A stretch of DNA of 64,000 nt from Pseudomonas bubulae (GCF_900618535.1 NZ_UYJA01000002.1:806001-870000); one strand, 5' to 3'. Positions 51,848-62,152 are shown, counted from the first letter of the stretch. Translations and numbers: made by a program. The notes: generated by a model not told the origin, from the sequence alone.

Positions 51848-54301
51848 TTATCGAATCTTTCCTTCTGTGTGGCTGAGTTCTTCCTTGCTGAAGTCATCCA
51901 CGTCGATGACCTTGCGTCGTGCGGCTTCGGCGGTGCGCAAGGTTTCAGCTTCGGCCGGTTGCAGTACCCCGGCTTGCAGCGCGGCATCGATGGACGGTTC
52001 TCCTGCAGCGGGTTTTACCTGGCCACTTTTCAGCGCTTCGTGGAGTTTTTTGTGCAGGGGGCGCGCTTCGCTCAGCAGGTTGCTGGCATGTTGCAGGGCG
52101 CCCACAGCGTCATCCGGCGATTGCGGGCGGTAGCAGCCAGCGAGCACTGCTTCAAGTGCCGGATCCCCTTTGGCGCGGCCCAACACTGCAGCGACCTCGG
52201 CATCCAGTGCGTCCGACGGACCGGTATGCCGGCGCCCAAACGGAAATACAACGCCGCGCAACAAAAAGCCCAGCGTTCGGCTCGGGAAGTTTTTCAACAG
52301 TTCATCCAGTGCGCGCTCGGCGTGGCCCAGGCTTTCTTCCATAGCCCATTTGAACAGCGGATCAAGGTATTGCGGCGAGTCGAGGTCGTGATAACGCTTG
52401 AGGGCGGCCGACGCCAGATACAAATGGCTCAGCACATCGCCCAGGCGCGCAGACAAGCGTTCGCGGCGCTTGAGCTCACCGCCCAGCAGCATCATGCTCA
52501 GGTCCGCGAGCAGGGCGAACGCCGCCGCCTGACGGTTGAGCGCGCGGAAGTAACCCTGGCTCAACGGGTTGCCGGGCGCAGCTTCGAAACGGCCAATGCC
52601 CAGGTTCAACACCAGCGTGCTGGAAGCGTTGCTGATGGCAAAACCAATGTGTTTGAGCAGCAGGGCGTCAAACTCCAGCATGGCTTGATCTTTATCTTCC
52701 CGCCCGGCCAAGGCCATTTCCTTCAGCACAAAGGGATGGCAACGGATGGCGCCCTGACCAAAGATCATCAGGTTGCGCGAGAGGATATTGGCGCCCTCTA
52801 CAGTGATGAAGATCGGAGCCCCTTGCCAGTTACGCCCCAGGTAGTTGTTGGGGCCCATGATGATGCCTTTGCCACCGTGCACGTCCATCGCATGGCTGAT
52901 GCACTCGCGGCCGCGTTCGGTAAGGTGGTACTTGAGAATGGCCGAAAGAACCGAGGGTTTTTCCCCCAGATCCACCGCGTTGGCGGTCAGCATGCGGGCG
53001 CTGTCCATCAGCCAGGCATTGCCGCCGATACGCGCCAGCGCCTCCTGAATGCCCTCGAAGGCGGCCAGTGGCACATTGAACTGTTCGCGTACCTGAGCAT
53101 ATTGGCCGGTCACCAGGCTGGTGAACTTGGCCGCGCCGGTGCCCACTGCCGGCAACGAAATCGACCGTCCCACCGACAGGCAATTCATCAGCATCATCCA
53201 GCCTTTGCCGAGCATTTCCTGGCCGCCGATCAGGTAGTCGAGCGGGATAAACACATCTTTGCCCGAGTTCGGGCCGTTCATGAAGGCTGCGCCCAGGGGG
53301 AGATGGCGACGGCCGATCTCGACGCCGGGGGTGTCGGTAGGGATCAATGCCAGGCTGATGCCCAGGTCCTCTTTGTCGCCCAGCAGATGGTCCGGGTCAT
53401 GGGCCTTGAACGCCAGGCCCAGCAGCGTGGCGACGGGGCCGAGAGTGATATAGCGTTTCTCCCAGTTCAGGCGCAGGCCGATAACTTCCTCACCTTGCCA
53501 TTGGCCTTTGCAAATGATCCCGGTGTCGGGCATTGCCCCGGCATCTGAGCCTGCCAGTGGCCCGGTCAGGGCAAAGCAGGGGATGTCATCACCACGGGCC
53601 AGGCGTGGCAGATAGTGGTCGCGTTGTTCATCGGTACCGTAATGCAGCAGCAGTTCAGCGGGGCCCAGGGAATTGGGCACCATTACGGTGGAAGCCAGAT
53701 CGCCACTGCGGGTGGCCAGTTTCATGGCGACCTGGGAATGGGCGTAGGCCGAGAACCCTTTACCGCCGTAGGCTTTGGGGATGATCAGGGCGAAGAAGCC
53801 ATGCTCCTTGATGTGCGCCCAGGCCTGCGGTGGCAAGTCCATGGCCTGGCCGATTTCCCAGTCGCTGACCATTGCGCACAACTCTTCGGTGGGGCCGTCA
53901 ATAAATGCCTGTTCTTCTTCGGTCAGCCGGGCCTTGGGGTAGGCCAGCAGCTGGTTCCAGTCGGGGCGGCCGCTAAACAACTGGCCGTCCCACCACACGG
54001 TGCCGGCATCGATGGCATCGCGTTCGGTTTGCGACATCGGCGGCAGGGTCTTCTGGAACCAGTTGAACAGGGGGGCGGTAAAGATTTTGCGACGAAGTTC
54101 GGGCAACAGCAGCAGGGCCGTGGGCGCGGCCAGCAGCAGCCAGAGGATTGCCAGCAACCCGCCAGGTACATGGCCGATAACCCCCATGGCCAGTAAATAC
54201 ACCGCGACCACGGCAATGATCGTCAGGGGGGCGATGCGGCGATGGGCCATATAGGCGATGCCAACAATCAGAACCAGTATCCACAACAACAGCATATTCA
54301 A
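51848..54301 (-). CDS. fadE: Acyl-CoA dehydrogenase FadE
   Basis: The 817-residue protein has the length and layout of E. coli-type FadE: two N-terminal hydrophobic helices (about 2-18 and 25-66), then the FAD-dependent dehydrogenase core (PCFALTGPLAGSDAGAMPDTGI, DVHGGKGIIMGPNNYLGR), and an extra C-terminal region. It catalyses the first oxidation of fatty-acid beta-oxidation, at the membrane. GGAGG lies five to six bases before the ATG. It is upstream of the conserved hypothetical gene and divergent from the GST gene. Confidence 0.95.
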   Translation of the reverse strand: MNMLLLWILVLIVGIAYMAHRRIAPLTIIAVVAVYLLAMGVIGHVPGGLLAILWLLLAAPTALLLLPELRRKIFTAPLFNWFQKTLPPMSQTERDAIDAGTVWWDGQLFSGRPDWNQLLAYPKARLTEEEQAFIDGPTEELCAMVSDWEIGQAMDLPPQAWAHIKEHGFFALIIPKAYGGKGFSAYAHSQVAMKLATRSGDLASTVMVPNSLGPAELLLHYGTDEQRDHYLPRLARGDDIPCFALTGPLAGSDAGAMPDTGIICKGQWQGEEVIGLRLNWEKRYITLGPVATLLGLAFKAHDPDHLLGDKEDLGISLALIPTDTPGVEIGRRHLPLGAAFMNGPNSGKDVFIPLDYLIGGQEMLGKGWMMLMNCLSVGRSISLPAVGTGAAKFTSLVTGQYAQVREQFNVPLAAFEGIQEALARIGGNAWLMDSARMLTANAVDLGEKPSVLSAILKYHLTERGRECISHAMDVHGGKGIIMGPNNYLGRNWQGAPIFITVEGANILSRNLMIFGQGAIRCHPFVLKEMALAGREDKDQAMLEFDALLLKHIGFAISNASSTLVLNLGIGRFEAAPGNPLSQGYFRALNRQAAAFALLADLSMMLLGGELKRRERLSARLGDVLSHLYLASAALKRYHDLDSPQYLDPLFKWAMEESLGHAERALDELLKNFPSRTLGFLLRGVVFPFGRRHTGPSDALDAEVAAVLGRAKGDPALEAVLAGCYRPQSPDDAVGALQHASNLLSEARPLHKKLHEALKSGQVKPAAGEPSIDAALQAGVLQPAEAETLRTAEAARRKVIDVDDFSKEELSHTEGKIR

Positions 54302-54446
54302 TCCTCCATGAAATCAGGGGCGTGCACCCTTGTGAGCTTAGTCGCAACTTTCGATCAGGGTTGTAGGGATAGTGACCTCGCGCTGGAGACGGAGTTCGTC
54401 ATCCCGGCGTAGACTCCTTCGGCGTCTATCAATCAGGAGCCAGATC

Positions 54447-55073
54447 ATGCTGAAAGTGTGGGGTCGCAAGAATTCGTCAAACGTGCGCAAGGCGTTGTGG
54501 TGTGTTGAAGAGCTGGCGTTGCCGTATAGCCGGGTAGAGGCGGGCGGCGCCTTTGGGGTGGTCAACAGCCCTGAGTACCGGGCGTTGAACCCTAATGGCC
54601 AGGTGCCTGTGATTGAAGAGGACGACGGCTTCGTGCTGTGGGAGTCAAACACCATCGTGCGTTACCTCTCTGCCAGATATGGCTCGGATACGTCATGGTA
54701 CCCAACCGATGCACGTGTGCGGGCGCAGGCGGACAAGTGGATGGACTGGACCAGCACTTCCTTTGCCGGGGTGTTTCGCACGGTGTTCTGGGGTGTCTTG
54801 CGCACGCCGGCCGAGCAGCAGGACTGGGTGGCAATCAACGCCGCAATCAAGGCCAGCGGCGAATTGCTTGCCGTGGCCGATCGGGCACTGGCTGAAAAAC
54901 CCTACTTGTCCGGTGATGAAATCGGCATGGGTGATATCCCGCTGGGTAGCTTCATTTACGCCTGGTTTGAAATGCCCATCGAACGCCCGCCCCTACCGCA
55001 CCTGAGTGCATGGTATGAGCGCTTGAAGCAGCGTCCGGCCTATCGAAATGCCGTCATGACCGCGTTGACTTAA
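54447..55073 (+). CDS. Glutathione S-transferase family protein
   Basis: The 208-residue protein has an N-terminal thioredoxin-like domain (LKVWGRKNSSNVRKALWCVEELALPYSR; NPNGQVPVIEEDDGFVLWESNTIVRYL with the cis-Pro loop and the ES glutathione contact). A C-terminal helical domain follows (about 90-200). The start at 54447 has AGGAG nine bases upstream; the longer frame's Arg/Ser-rich first 25 residues are not credible. It is monocistronic. The substrate is unknown. Confidence 0.92.
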   Translation: MLKVWGRKNSSNVRKALWCVEELALPYSRVEAGGAFGVVNSPEYRALNPNGQVPVIEEDDGFVLWESNTIVRYLSARYGSDTSWYPTDARVRAQADKWMDWTSTSFAGVFRTVFWGVLRTPAEQQDWVAINAAIKASGELLAVADRALAEKPYLSGDEIGMGDIPLGSFIYAWFEMPIERPPLPHLSAWYERLKQRPAYRNAVMTALT

Positions 55074-55206
55074 TAGCCACTATTAATACGGGCGACTGTA
55101 CTTGTGCGGCGAGGCCAAGCACCATAGGGTCTTGTCGGACTTGTCCTACAGGCTGTTCGCCCTTATTTACAATTCCCCTTTCCCCCATCTTGGTGCGTAA
55201 TCCGAT

Positions 55207-56139
55207 ATGAGTTCCGCTCTGTCCATACGGCAGCTAACCAAAACCTACGGCAACGGTTTCCAGGCCCTGAGTGGTATCGATCTGGATGTCGCCGAAGGTG
55301 ACTTTTTTGCCTTGCTGGGCCCTAACGGTGCCGGCAAATCCACCACCATCGGCATTCTCTCGACCCTGGTCAACAAGACCGGCGGCACGGTGAATATCTT
55401 TGGCCATGATCTTGATCGCAATCCCGCAGCCCTCAAGCGTTCGATTGGTGTGGTTCCGCAGGAATTCAACTTCAACCAGTTTGAAAAGACCTTCGATATC
55501 GTCGTGACCCAGGCGGGGTACTACGGTATTCCGGCGAAAATCGCCAAGGAACGAGCCGAAAAATACCTGACGCAGTTAGGGCTCTGGGACAAGCGCGACA
55601 CGCCATCGCGTTCGTTGTCCGGTGGCATGAAGCGCCGCCTGATGATTGCCCGGGCTTTGGTGCATGAGCCGCGTCTGTTGATCCTCGATGAGCCTACCGC
55701 CGGTGTCGACATTGAGCTGCGCCGCTCGATGTGGTCCTTCCTCACCGGGCTGAACGAGCAGGGCACCACCATCATCCTCACCACCCACTATCTGGAAGAG
55801 GCTGAGCAGCTGTGCCGCAATATCGGGATCATCGATCACGGCACCATTGTCGAAAACACCAGCATGCGCCAACTGCTTGGACAGTTGCATGTCGAGACCT
55901 TTTTGCTCGACTTGAAGCAACCGCTGCAGGCTGCCCCTCAGTTGATCGGCTACCCGAGCCAGTTGCTCGATGCCGCGACCCTGGAGGTCCAGGTCGACAA
56001 GGTGGTGGGCATTACCGGTCTGTTCACTCAATTGGCCGCGCAAAATATTGAAGTGGTGAGCTTGCGCAACAAAACCAATCGCCTTGAGGAGTTGTTTGTG
56101 TCGTTGGTCGAGAAAAACCTGGCAAAGGTGGCGGTATGA
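55207..56139 (+). CDS. ABC transporter ATP-binding protein (YadG-like)
   Basis: The 310-residue ATPase has Walker A GPNGAGKST (38-46), signature LSGGMKRRLMIARAL and Walker B LLILDEPTAGVD. It belongs to the DrrA/YadG family of ABC-2 exporters. Its stop overlaps the permease start by four bases (ATGA). The exported substrate is unknown; yadGH-like pairs have no well-established function. Confidence 0.93.
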   Translation: MSSALSIRQLTKTYGNGFQALSGIDLDVAEGDFFALLGPNGAGKSTTIGILSTLVNKTGGTVNIFGHDLDRNPAALKRSIGVVPQEFNFNQFEKTFDIVVTQAGYYGIPAKIAKERAEKYLTQLGLWDKRDTPSRSLSGGMKRRLMIARALVHEPRLLILDEPTAGVDIELRRSMWSFLTGLNEQGTTIILTTHYLEEAEQLCRNIGIIDHGTIVENTSMRQLLGQLHVETFLLDLKQPLQAAPQLIGYPSQLLDAATLEVQVDKVVGITGLFTQLAAQNIEVVSLRNKTNRLEELFVSLVEKNLAKVAV

Positions 56140-56915
56140 GCTCGGAGCTGCGTCCCAACCTGATTGCGTTGAACACCATTATTTACCGTGAGGTCCGCCG
56201 CTTTATGCGGATCTGGCCGCAAACCCTGCTGCCACCTGCGATCACCATGGTTTTGTACTTTGTGATCTTCGGTAACCTGATTGGTCGGCAAATCGGCGAT
56301 ATGGGTGGCTTCACCTATATGGAGTACATTGTGCCGGGTCTGATCATGATGTCGGTGATCACCAACTCCTACGGTAACGTGGTGTCGAGCTTCTTTGGCG
56401 CCAAGTTCCAGCGGTCGATTGAAGAGCTGATGGTCTCGCCGGTGTCGCCCCACACGATCCTGATCGGTTTTACCGTGGGCGGGATCTTGCGCGGCCTGAT
56501 CGTGGGCCTGATCGTGACCCTGCTGTCGCTGTTCTTTACCCATCTGCAGGTGCATCACCTGGGCCTGACCATTGTGGTGGTGGTGCTGACCGCTACGATT
56601 TTCTCGTTGCTGGGGTTTATCAACGCCGTTTTTGCACGCAATTTCGACGATATTTCGATTATTCCGACCTTCGTACTGACGCCGCTGACGTATCTGGGCG
56701 GGGTTTTCTACTCCATCACCCTGCTGCCGCCGTTCTGGCAGAGCGTGTCGCTGGCCAACCCGGTGCTGCATATGGTCAACGCCTTTCGCTACGGCATCCT
56801 GGGCGTTTCGGACATCAAGATCAGTGTCGCGCTGACCTTTATGGTGGTGGCGACCATCGTGCTCTACTTCGGCTGCGCCAGGCTGCTGGTCAGCGGGCGC
56901 GGGATGCGTCAGTAG
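56136..56915 (+). CDS. ABC-2 type transporter permease (YadH-like)
   Basis: The 259-residue inner-membrane protein has about six helices and the ABC-2 signature region FGAKFQRSIEELMVSPVSPHTILIGFTVGGILRG. It pairs with the ATPase encoded immediately upstream, and the two genes overlap by four bases. FSLLGFINAVFARNFDDISIIPTFVLTPLTYLGGVFYSI is typical of YadH. A bidirectional terminator follows. Confidence 0.93.
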   Translation: MSSELRPNLIALNTIIYREVRRFMRIWPQTLLPPAITMVLYFVIFGNLIGRQIGDMGGFTYMEYIVPGLIMMSVITNSYGNVVSSFFGAKFQRSIEELMVSPVSPHTILIGFTVGGILRGLIVGLIVTLLSLFFTHLQVHHLGLTIVVVVLTATIFSLLGFINAVFARNFDDISIIPTFVLTPLTYLGGVFYSITLLPPFWQSVSLANPVLHMVNAFRYGILGVSDIKISVALTFMVVATIVLYFGCARLLVSGRGMRQ

Positions 56916-56933
56916 TTGTTGTGACATGCGGAT

Positions 56934-56962
56934 AAAAAAGGCCCCTGTTCGGGGCCTTTTTT
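56934..56962. terminator. Bidirectional terminator between YadH-like and DUF2062 genes
   Basis: AAAAAAGGCCCC and GGGGCCTTTTTT form a perfect stem with a TGTTC loop. The last bases overlap the stop codon of the convergent DUF2062 gene. Confidence 0.92.
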
Positions 56963-57476
56963 ATGGGTGTCTGTTTTTGCGGGCTTTCCATTTATGGCTG
57001 ACCCACCAGCGCCAATAGAGCATGGTCAGGCAATAGGCCAATGCGCCGAGCACCACGCCGCAGACCACCGAGCCCAGCAAGAATGGCTGCCACACAGTAG
57101 AGAGCTGGCCGCTGATCCATTCCCAGGTCAGTTCGTCGGGCAGGGTGCGCGCCGGCACGTTCATCAGCCAGGCGCCCAGCTGGTAGGTGCAATAAAACAC
57201 CGGGGGCATGGTGATGGGGTTGGTCAGCCATACCAGGCCCACGGAGATCGGCATATTGCTGCGAACCCTTATTGCCAGAAAGGCCGCCAGAAGCATCTGG
57301 AACGGCATGGGTATAAAGGCCGCGAAAATGCCCACCGCCATTGCCCGGGCCACGGAGTGACGGTTGAGGTGCCAGAGGTTGGGATCATGGAGCAAGGTGC
57401 CCAAAAATCGTAAGGACTTGTGTTCCCTGATCAGGGCCGGATCTGGCATGAAACGTTTGATCAAACGCCGTGGCAT
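56961..57476 (-). CDS. DUF2062 domain-containing membrane protein
   Basis: The 171-residue protein matches DUF2062: NRHSVARAMAVGIFAAFIPMPFQMLLAAFLAIRVRSNMPISVGLVWLTNPITMPPVFY is its core. There are three or four membrane helices and a basic C-terminus (RWWVSHKWKARKNRHP). No biochemical function is established for the family. It is divergent from comEC, a neighbour it also has in other pseudomonads. Confidence 0.9.
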   Translation of the reverse strand: MPRRLIKRFMPDPALIREHKSLRFLGTLLHDPNLWHLNRHSVARAMAVGIFAAFIPMPFQMLLAAFLAIRVRSNMPISVGLVWLTNPITMPPVFYCTYQLGAWLMNVPARTLPDELTWEWISGQLSTVWQPFLLGSVVCGVVLGALAYCLTMLYWRWWVSHKWKARKNRHP

Positions 57477-57609
57477 GGGCCTCTCCCTAGGTCAAGGGGG
57501 CAGTATGCCCAAATTCGACAGGATGCCTATTTAGACTTTGTGACAATTTCTTAAGCGCGGCCCCGGGATTCCAGCTAATCCGAGTCAAAGGGATAAGTTG
57601 AGTATAGGC

Positions 57610-59826
57610 ATGTACACAGGGATGTTTGCGCTGGCAGCGGGCCTGATCACGCTGCGGTTTTTACCTGGTTTACCGTCTGCCGGGTGGTTGCTGCTGATGG
57701 TGACGGCAGGGGTGTTGCTATTGGCCTGCAGGGGCTGGCCGGTGGGGCTTTATGTGCTTGGGCTGTGCTGGGCCTGCTTTCAGGGGCAAAGGGCACTGGA
57801 TAACCGTCTGGCTGACTCATTCGACGGGCGTACGCTCTGGGTCGAAGGGCGTGTGATCGGCTTGCCGCAGCAGTCTGGAACATCCGTCCGCTTTGAATTG
57901 CAGGGGGCAAAGTCGCGCCACGGTGCTTTGCCCGCGACTATCAGGCTGAGCTGGTATGGCGGCCCTGCGGTGAACAGCGGCGAGCGCTGGCGGCTGGCGG
58001 TCAAACTCAAGAAACCCAAAGGCTTGCTCAATCCTCAGGGGTTTGATTTTGAGGCCTGGTTACTGGCGCAGCGCATCGGTGCGACCGGTACGGTCAAGCA
58101 GGGGCATTTACAGGAGGCTGCCAGTCACGCCTGGCGTGACGGCTTGCGTCAGCGTCTGCTGCGCATTGATGCCCAGGGCCGGGCTTCGTGGTTGGCGGCG
58201 CTGGTACTGGGTGATGGATCGGGTCTGAGTCGCGATGACTGGACGTTGTTGCAAGCGACCGGCACGGTGCATCTGCTGGTGATCTCGGGCCAGCATATTG
58301 GCCTGTTTGCCGGCTTGATCTATGGATTTATCGCCTTGCTGGCGCGTTATGGGCTGTGGCCACGTCGTTTGCCGTGGTTACCCTGGGCTTGTGCCCTGGC
58401 GTTTATTGGCGCCACAGGTTACGGCGTGCTGGCGGGCTTTGAAGTGCCGGTGCAGCGCGCGTGCATGATGCTCGGACTGGTGCTGGCATGGCGTTTGTGG
58501 TTTCGGCAACTGGGCGTGTGGCTGCCTTTTTTGCTGGCGCTCAATGCCGTGCTGATCGTCGAGCCGCTGGCGAGTTTGCGGGCTGGGTTCTGGTTGTCAT
58601 TCAGCGCCGTGGCGGTGCTTCTCTTTACCTTCAGTGGCCGCTTGGGGGCGTGGGGGTGGCAGGCCATGTGGTTGCGCCCTCACGGCCTGATCGCCCTGGG
58701 CTTGTTCCCGATGCTGTGGATACTCGATCTGCCCATCAGCCTGACCGGGCCGCTGGCCAACCTGATAGCCGTCCCCTGGATCAGCCTGGCAGTGCTGCCA
58801 ACAGCTTTGCTGGGGACCTTGCTGTTGCCTGTGCCCTGGCTGGGGGAAAACCTGCTGTGGCTGTCAGGTGGTCTGATCGATGGGTTGGTCCAGGGCTTGA
58901 GCCTGCTGGCCGATGTTTTTACGCCGTGGTTGCCCGTATCCGTGCCGATTTACATTTGGCTGTTGAGTGCGGCCGGAGTGCTGATCCTGTTGTTGCCTGC
59001 GGGGATGGTCTTGCGGCCGCTGGGTTGGCCGCTGGTGCTGCTGGCGCTGTTTGCGCCCCGTGAACAGATCCCCCGCGGTCAGGTCGAGGTGCTGCAGCTG
59101 GATGTTGGTCAGGGTCTGGCGATTGCCTTGCGTACCCGCAATCACACTCTGTTGTACGACGCAGGCCCCAAGTCAGGGAGTCTGGATCAGGGCGAGCGGG
59201 TAGTGGTGCCGGTTTTGCGTTCAATGGGGGTGGCCGAACTGGATTTGATGCTGCTCAGTCACGCCGATTCGGATCATGCCGGTGGGGCGCTGGCGGTGCA
59301 GCGGGGCGTCAGCGTGAAACGGGTGATTGGCGGCGATGTGCCGGGGCTGGCGGAGCCGTTGCGGGCGCAACCCTGTGTCAGTGGGGAAACTTGGGAATGG
59401 GATGGTGTGAGTTTTTCACTCTGGCAGTGGGCGGGGGCCAGCGACAGTAATCAAAAGTCCTGCGTGTTGCAGGTGCAGGCCGGTGATGAGCGGTTGCTGC
59501 TGACCGGGGATATCGATGCCAGGGCCGAGCGTGCCTTGCTGCAAAGCCCGCTGGGCGTGCCTACCCGCTGGTTGCAGGCTCCTCATCACGGCAGCAAGAC
59601 CTCGTCGTCGATGGTGTTTCTCAAGGCCCTGGCGCCTGAAATCGTGCTGATATCACGGGGGCATGGCAATAGCTTCGGTCATCCCCATCCACAGGTGATG
59701 GCCCGGTATCTGGCGCTGGGGGTGCAGGTACTGGACAGCGCCGAGCAGGGTGCGGTGAAGTTTCGCCTGGGGGCGTCGGGCAAGGCTGAAAGCATGCGCG
59801 ACCAACGCCGGTTCTGGCGCGATTGA
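57610..59826 (+). CDS. comEC: ComEC/Rec2-family DNA uptake channel
   Basis: The protein (738 residues from the ATG at 57610) has N-terminal helices and an OB-like periplasmic domain. The competence membrane domain contains LVISGQHIGLFAGLIYG. The C-terminal metallo-beta-lactamase-like domain contains SHADSDHAGGAL (about 550-561), and HHGSKTSSS follows. ComEC carries single-stranded DNA through the inner membrane during transformation. An in-frame TTG at 57598 has AAAGGG closer upstream and is a real alternative start. The frame is intact, so DNA uptake capacity cannot be excluded. Confidence 0.92.
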   Translation: MYTGMFALAAGLITLRFLPGLPSAGWLLLMVTAGVLLLACRGWPVGLYVLGLCWACFQGQRALDNRLADSFDGRTLWVEGRVIGLPQQSGTSVRFELQGAKSRHGALPATIRLSWYGGPAVNSGERWRLAVKLKKPKGLLNPQGFDFEAWLLAQRIGATGTVKQGHLQEAASHAWRDGLRQRLLRIDAQGRASWLAALVLGDGSGLSRDDWTLLQATGTVHLLVISGQHIGLFAGLIYGFIALLARYGLWPRRLPWLPWACALAFIGATGYGVLAGFEVPVQRACMMLGLVLAWRLWFRQLGVWLPFLLALNAVLIVEPLASLRAGFWLSFSAVAVLLFTFSGRLGAWGWQAMWLRPHGLIALGLFPMLWILDLPISLTGPLANLIAVPWISLAVLPTALLGTLLLPVPWLGENLLWLSGGLIDGLVQGLSLLADVFTPWLPVSVPIYIWLLSAAGVLILLLPAGMVLRPLGWPLVLLALFAPREQIPRGQVEVLQLDVGQGLAIALRTRNHTLLYDAGPKSGSLDQGERVVVPVLRSMGVAELDLMLLSHADSDHAGGALAVQRGVSVKRVIGGDVPGLAEPLRAQPCVSGETWEWDGVSFSLWQWAGASDSNQKSCVLQVQAGDERLLLTGDIDARAERALLQSPLGVPTRWLQAPHHGSKTSSSMVFLKALAPEIVLISRGHGNSFGHPHPQVMARYLALGVQVLDSAEQGAVKFRLGASGKAESMRDQRRFWRD

Positions 59827-59874
59827 CGCTGCCCCTGTGGTAGAGTGGCACACTTTTTCGAGGGGATTGTCACT

Positions 59875-60510
59875 GTGTGGGAACTGGTCAAATCCGGCGG
59901 CTGGATGATGTTGCCGATCATTCTGAGCTCTGTTGCCGCGCTGGGCATTATTGTCGAGCGTCTGTGGACCCTGCGTGCCAGTCGCGTGACCCCGGAGCAT
60001 CTGCTCGGTCAGGTCTGGGTCTGGATCAAAGACAAGCAAATGGACAAGGAAAAACTCAAGCAATTGCGTGCCGATTCGCCTCTGGGTGAGATTCTTGCCG
60101 CGGGCCTGGCCAACTCCCGTCATGGTCGCGAAATCATGAAAGAGTGCATTGAAGAGGCCGCCGCGCGCGTCATTCATGAGCTTGAGCGCTACCTCAATAC
60201 CCTGGGCACCATTGCCGCAATGGCACCCTTGCTGGGGCTGCTGGGTACGGTGCTGGGCATGATCGATATTTTCAGCTCGTTCATGGGCTCGGGAATGACC
60301 TCCAATGCTGCGGTGCTGGCGGGTGGTATTTCCAAGGCGCTGATCACCACGGCCGCAGGCCTGATGGTGGGTATCCCGGCCGTATTCTTCCATCGTTTCC
60401 TGCAGCGTCGTGTTGACGACCTGGTGGTTGGCATGGAGCAGGAGGCAATCAAGCTGGTTGAAGTGGTTCAGGGCGACCGTGAAGTCGATATGGTCGGGAG
60501 TAAAGCGTGA
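59875..60510 (+). CDS. exbB: MotA/TolQ/ExbB proton channel family protein
   Basis: The 211-residue protein has three membrane helices (about 10-32, 110-135 and 150-178) and the family segment [27 protein letters not shown]. With ExbD it couples the proton gradient to envelope work, by analogy with TonB or Tol systems. The GTG start at 59875 has GAGGGG nine bases upstream; another GTG at 59845 lacks that. It overlaps exbD by four bases. No tonB is nearby. Confidence 0.93.
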   Translation: MWELVKSGGWMMLPIILSSVAALGIIVERLWTLRASRVTPEHLLGQVWVWIKDKQMDKEKLKQLRADSPLGEILAAGLANSRHGREIMKECIEEAAARVIHELERYLNTLGTIAAMAPLLGLLGTVLGMIDIFSSFMGSGMTSNAAVLAGGISKALITTAAGLMVGIPAVFFHRFLQRRVDDLVVGMEQEAIKLVEVVQGDREVDMVGSKA

Positions 60511-60935
60511 AATTTCGCCGCAAGCCACGGGAAACAGTTGATATCAACCTCGCGTCATTGATTGACGTGGTGTTTATCCTGTTGCTGTTTTTTGTCGTGA
60601 CCACCACCTTCACCCGCGAAACCCAGTTGCGCGTCGATCTGCCGGAGGCTGTCAGCGGTTCACCCAGCGATGAGCAGAATGGCAAGCAACTGGATATCGC
60701 CATCAGCGCAGACGGGGTTTTCTCGGTGAATAACCAGTTGTTGCCCAAGAATGATCTGGCCAGCCTGATGGAGGCCCTGCAGAAAGAGTCCGGTGGCGAT
60801 ACCCGTTTGCCGCTGTCGATCAGCGCCGATGGCAAAACGCAACATCAGGCGGTCATCACCGCGATGGACGCGGCCGGCAAGCTCGGCTTTAGCCATTTGC
60901 GCATGACCACGGTTGAGGCGCAGACGACTCCCTGA
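60507..60935 (+). CDS. exbD: ExbD/TolR-family biopolymer transport protein
   Basis: The 142-residue protein has one membrane helix (about 14-36, [19 protein letters not shown]) with the proton-relay Asp20, followed by a periplasmic domain. The GTG start overlaps the exbB stop, and the gene's stop shares one base with the lpxK start (TGATG), so translation is tightly coupled across exbB, exbD and lpxK. Confidence 0.94.
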   Translation: MKFRRKPRETVDINLASLIDVVFILLLFFVVTTTFTRETQLRVDLPEAVSGSPSDEQNGKQLDIAISADGVFSVNNQLLPKNDLASLMEALQKESGGDTRLPLSISADGKTQHQAVITAMDAAGKLGFSHLRMTTVEAQTTP

Positions 60936-61945
60936 TGGCCATGTCCGATCGTTTACTGCGTGCCTGGTATGCCGGGCATCCGCTGCTGATCCTGTTGCGA
61001 CCACTCGAATGCCTCTACCGACGGGTGGTTGAGCGCAAGCGGGCACGTTTTGTCGCCGGTGAGGGCGAGATCTATCGCCCGCCGGTGCCGTTGATCGTGG
61101 TGGGGAACATCACGGTCGGCGGCACCGGCAAAACGCCATTAATCCTGTGGCTGATAGAGCACTGTCAGCGCAAGGGGCTGCGCGTTGGCGTGGTCAGTCG
61201 CGGCTATGGCGCGACCCCGCCGCAACTGCCGTGGCGTGTACGCGCCGAGCAAAGTGCTGTGCAGGCGGGGGATGAACCTTTGCTGATCGTGCAGCGCACC
61301 GGTGTGCCCCTGATGATCGATCCCGACCGCAGTCGGGCGATCAAGGCGCTACTGGCCAGCGAGCCGCTGGACCTGATCCTGTCGGATGACGGGTTGCAGC
61401 ACTACCGTATGGCGCGGGATCTGGAGCTGGTGTTGATCGACAATGCCAGAGGCCTGGGTAATGGCCGTTGCCTGCCTACCGGGCCGCTGCGCGAACCGGT
61501 CGAGCGCCTGCAGAGCGTTGACGCGGTGCTCTATAACGGCGCTGCCAGCGACCCGCAGGGCGGTTTTGCCTTTGCGTTGCAACCCACCGCACTGGTGAAT
61601 CTGGTGAGTGGGGAGCGCAAGGCGCTGGACTTTTTTCCTGCGCAGCAGGCTCTGCATGCGGTCGCCGGTATCGGCAACCCGCAGCGTTTCTTCACCACCC
61701 TTGAAACGCTACACTGGCGGCCAATTGCTCATGCGTTTGCTGATCACGCGCCTTATAGCGCCGAAATATTGAATTTCTCGCCATCATTACCCGTGGTCAT
61801 GACCGAAAAGGACGCGGTGAAGTGCCGTGACTTCGCGTCATCCGACTGGTGGTATCTGGCTGTTGATGCAGTGCCTTCCGAGGCCTTTGTGTTGTGGTTT
61901 GACCAACAATTGCTGCGTCTTTTACCTGATCGTCTTTTACCCTAA
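60935..61945 (+). CDS. lpxK: Tetraacyldisaccharide 4'-kinase LpxK
   Basis: LpxK phosphorylates the lipid A disaccharide precursor at the inner membrane. The 336-residue protein has an N-terminal membrane-associated helix ([23 protein letters not shown]) and the P-loop [13 protein letters not shown]. The DDGLQHYRM segment with catalytic acidic residues lies near 149-157. It overlaps exbD by one base and precedes Trm112 by 21 bases. Confidence 0.96.
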   Translation: MAMSDRLLRAWYAGHPLLILLRPLECLYRRVVERKRARFVAGEGEIYRPPVPLIVVGNITVGGTGKTPLILWLIEHCQRKGLRVGVVSRGYGATPPQLPWRVRAEQSAVQAGDEPLLIVQRTGVPLMIDPDRSRAIKALLASEPLDLILSDDGLQHYRMARDLELVLIDNARGLGNGRCLPTGPLREPVERLQSVDAVLYNGAASDPQGGFAFALQPTALVNLVSGERKALDFFPAQQALHAVAGIGNPQRFFTTLETLHWRPIAHAFADHAPYSAEILNFSPSLPVVMTEKDAVKCRDFASSDWWYLAVDAVPSEAFVLWFDQQLLRLLPDRLLP

Positions 61946-61966
61946 CTCATCTCAAGGGGAACATTT

Positions 61967-62152
61967 ATGGACACCAAGCTGCTCGATATCCTCGCCTGCC
62001 CTGTTTGCAAAGGCCCGCTCAAGCTCAGCGCCGACAAGACCGAGCTGATCAGCAAGGGCGCAGGCCTGGCTTACCCGATCCGTGATGGCATTCCGGTAAT
62101 GCTCGAAACCGAAGCCCGCACCCTCACTGCCGAAGAGCGTCTGGATAAATGA
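61967..62152 (+). CDS. Trm112/YcaR family protein
   Basis: The 61-residue protein has CPVC near residues 10-13 and [18 protein letters not shown], the YcaR pattern. Later zinc-ligand positions are not cysteine (LISKGAGL), so metal binding may be weak or lost. Proteins of this family can activate methyltransferases, but the role of the bacterial form is not settled. AGGGG lies about six bases before the ATG, and the stop overlaps the kdsB start by four bases. Confidence 0.92.
   Translation: MDTKLLDILACPVCKGPLKLSADKTELISKGAGLAYPIRDGIPVMLETEARTLTAEERLDK

Noticed and set aside
51869..53548. 559-codon open frame opposite fadE
   Set aside because: Antisense shadow of fadE with Gln/His/Arg-rich composition and no recognisable domain.
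57598..59826. comEC as proof of natural competence
   Set aside because: One intact comEC does not show competence; no pilus or other uptake genes are in the window.
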